Below are positions 12,153 through 13,235 of a stretch of DNA of 13,235 nt, in pieces. The stretch comes from an uncultured Ruminococcus sp. (lineage in GTDB: Bacteria > Bacillota > Clostridia > Lachnospirales > Lachnospiraceae). A program made the position numbers and the translations under genes. Under the pieces are notes generated by a model. It ran no database searches. It was not told where the DNA came from and saw only the letters and a list, made by a program, of their open reading frames with translations. The stretch covers positions 1-13,235 of the forward strand of contig USFD01000087.1 of the NCBI GenBank assembly GCA_900553885.1, given 5' to 3'. Each line of letters opens with the position of its first letter. Within the stretch, counting starts at the first letter, position 1.

Positions 12153-12352
12153 TACTTTACCCCTGATAATGAATCGAAATACCGGTCTGCTTTTCTCAGA
12201 TCATACAGGGAGCGCCTGCCAATCTTAATTTTACATCCAATTTCCTTCCCGAGCTTCATAGCGTTATTACGCCCCAGCCCTGTATAGAGCATGAACCCGG
12301 AAACATCCACCAATCTCTTAGCTTCATTAACTGCCTGCGTCTTTTCATTCAT
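12152..12352 (-). CDS. Excisionase-like helix-turn-helix protein (66 aa)
   Basis: This small basic protein has one helix-turn-helix of the excisionase / DUF6462 type: GFMLYTGLGRNNAMKLGKEI followed by the wing GCKIKIGRRSLYDLRKADRY. Proteins like this bend DNA at attachment sites to favour excision or act as early regulators. AAAGGAG lies ten bases before the ATG. It is the first gene of the minus-strand replication cassette, directly under the promoter region shared with the divergent Cro/C1-type regulator. That suggests it is the gene most directly under repressor control. Whether it works with the integrase, 6 kb away, is an inference. Confidence 0.75.
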   Translation of the reverse strand: MNEKTQAVNEAKRLVDVSGFMLYTGLGRNNAMKLGKEIGCKIKIGRRSLYDLRKADRYFDSLSGVK

Positions 12353-12542
12353 ATTTTTGCAACTCCTTTCAAATTTTGATAAAGAACTTATATAAGTCCT
12401 CTTGATATTATATTAAACTTAAGTTATATTAAAATCAAACAACTATTAAACAACAAAGTTGTTTAAATGCAGATATTGCATTAAAGAACATTAGACACCA
12501 TAGACAATCATAGGGAATCAATAATTGTAGGAGATAGTTAAA
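12353..12542. promoter_or_regulatory. AT-rich divergent control region with several palindromes
   Basis: Between the excisionase-like gene and the regulator lie ACTTATATAAGT (12386-12397), AACTTAAGTT (12416-12425), the 9-bp inverted repeat TTAAACAAC/GTTGTTTAA (12446-12466, 3-base spacer) and AATGCA/TGCATT (12466-12482). CAAACAAC also occurs at 12437-12444, a likely extra half-site. A minus-strand promoter TTGATT-17-TAATAT (12410-12438) surrounds the second palindrome, and an alternative -10, TATAAT, lies at 12407-12412. This looks like the operator region of the lysogeny switch. No strong plus-strand promoter was identified. Confidence 0.6.
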
Positions 12543-13142
12543 TTGAAATTAAACAAAAAAATCACTACCAGATTAAAGCAATGTATGGAAGAAAACGGAA
12601 TCAATCAATCAGAGCTCGCTGAGAAGTCGAATTATACTCCACAATATATCAGTTTCATAATTACAGGGAAAAAACCACTAACTGAAAGTGCAGCTAATCG
12701 TTTTGCCGAAATATTTCATGTACTTCCCAACTATTTGTTATGCAAAGTCGATTACAAAACAGAAATCGAACGGCGGGAAAACAATATCAAGGAGTCAGAG
12801 GAAGACTCACGCGCAATTAAAAGACTTTTAGAAATGCACGGAATATACCTCTCAAAAGTACTATTATATTCCGGTGATAATGCTTACTCTATTGATCCAA
12901 TAAGCATCTGCACCCCACGCATCAAAAGCAAAAAATTTTTTTTAGGTACGCAAAATATAAATAACCAAAATGTTACAATCACAGAAATAAAAATATTTTT
13001 TTTCACAGAAGCTAATGAGGAGCGGGAACTTGACGCAGATTTATATTTTTTTACTTTACAAGAACTTATAGAATATTCAGAATTTATCAGCAGAAGACTT
13101 TTACGAAAATCATTTCTTAAAGAAAAAGGAATAACAGAATAA
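12543..13142 (+). CDS. Cro/C1-type HTH regulator, likely element repressor, TTG start
   Basis: The N-terminal 65 residues are a classic HTH_3 domain (LKQCMEENGINQSELAEKSN, then YISFIITGKKPLTESAANRFAEIF). The remaining 130 residues are lysine- and glutamate-rich, with a coiled-coil-like stretch at about 75-100 and a C-terminal helix. They contain no recognisable S24 (LexA-like) protease motif. The gene starts with TTG, supported by GGAG nine bases upstream and by the fit of the HTH domain. It diverges from the replication cassette across a palindrome-rich region, the normal place for the master repressor. Since it lacks a self-cleavage domain, induction may depend on a separate protein, for example an ImmA-like protease beyond the window. 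The gene is AT-rich compared with its neighbours. Confidence 0.85.
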   Translation: MKLNKKITTRLKQCMEENGINQSELAEKSNYTPQYISFIITGKKPLTESAANRFAEIFHVLPNYLLCKVDYKTEIERRENNIKESEEDSRAIKRLLEMHGIYLSKVLLYSGDNAYSIDPISICTPRIKSKKFFLGTQNINNQNVTITEIKIFFFTEANEERELDADLYFFTLQELIEYSEFISRRLLRKSFLKEKGITE

Positions 13143-13235
13143 AAACAGAAGTATAATTCATATAATATTTGCACAATAGAAAAGAGGGCGTAAAAATTTC
13201 TGTGTCTATAGGGAAAAATCTTCTTTGATAAGAAG
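13143..13235 (+). other. AT-rich end of window after the regulator
   Basis: No complete gene is visible. A small inverted repeat CTTCTT / AAGAAG sits at the very edge (about 13220-13235) and could be part of a terminator cut off by the window end. Confidence 0.25.

Larger units (their letters stand above)
4787..13235. mobile_element. Integrated element (prophage or related integrative element), right end outside the window
   Basis: Everything from the integrase rightwards is phage-like: tyrosine integrase, small phage proteins, a ribbon-helix-helix regulator, a type I toxin, a sigma factor, a DnaB-type helicase, a replisome organiser, an excisionase-like protein and a Cro/C1-type regulator. 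The left boundary is placed near the integrase arm repeats and is approximate. No capsid, tail, terminase, relaxase or mating genes are visible, so the type of element is undecided. Confidence 0.8.

Overview
The window looks like a chromosomal segment from a Clostridia member, most likely Lachnospiraceae. The reasons are strong AGGAGG-type ribosome sites, moderate GC, a coaBC / ECF S-component / coaX cluster, and Firmicutes-type phage replication genes. The taxon is an inference from gene families; no 16S or other marker is present.

Host part (1 to about 4760). A minus-strand operon with a good sigma-A promoter (3015-3043) encodes CoaBC (phosphopantothenoylcysteine synthase/decarboxylase), a membrane ECF transporter S component that context suggests imports pantothenate, and type III pantothenate kinase CoaX. 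Together they would take up vitamin B5 and carry it toward CoA. Divergently transcribed are a zinc-ribbon/DUF4234 membrane protein and a DEDDh (DnaQ-like) exonuclease. Downstream lies a 470-base gene-free stretch rich in inverted repeats, which resembles a dispersed structured intergenic repeat.

Integrated element (about 4760 to past the right edge). A Tn916/phage-type tyrosine integrase sits at the left end, with three direct TTGGTACT repeats (probable arm sites) beyond it. At the other side, a Cro/C1-type regulator on the plus strand diverges from a tightly overlapping minus-strand replication cassette: an excisionase-like HTH protein, a small phage protein, a replisome organiser, a DnaB-like helicase and two small proteins. 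Then come a sigma-70 family factor, a control island, three small genes and the integrase. No structural or conjugation genes are visible, so prophage, satellite or other integrative element cannot be separated here.

The most interesting part is the layer of small RNAs and regulatory DNA between the minus-strand genes. (i) A type I toxin-antitoxin locus at 7642-7968 was not called as an ORF: a 30-residue holin-like/TxpA-like membrane peptide on the minus strand faces a roughly 85-nt plus-strand RNA, and the two share a bidirectional terminator. The two promoters and 5' leaders are themselves an inverted duplicate, and the toxin Shine-Dalgarno is locked in a 12-bp hairpin. (ii) A perfect TTGACA-17-TATAAT promoter lies across the sigma gene start, reads away from it, and meets a terminator about 50 nt later. 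(iii) A third promoter-to-terminator unit of about 70 nt sits on the plus strand upstream of the integrase. (iv) Three near-identical TACATGTACATGTA palindromes lie between divergent promoters for a ribbon-helix-helix protein and a small phage gene with a long structured leader.
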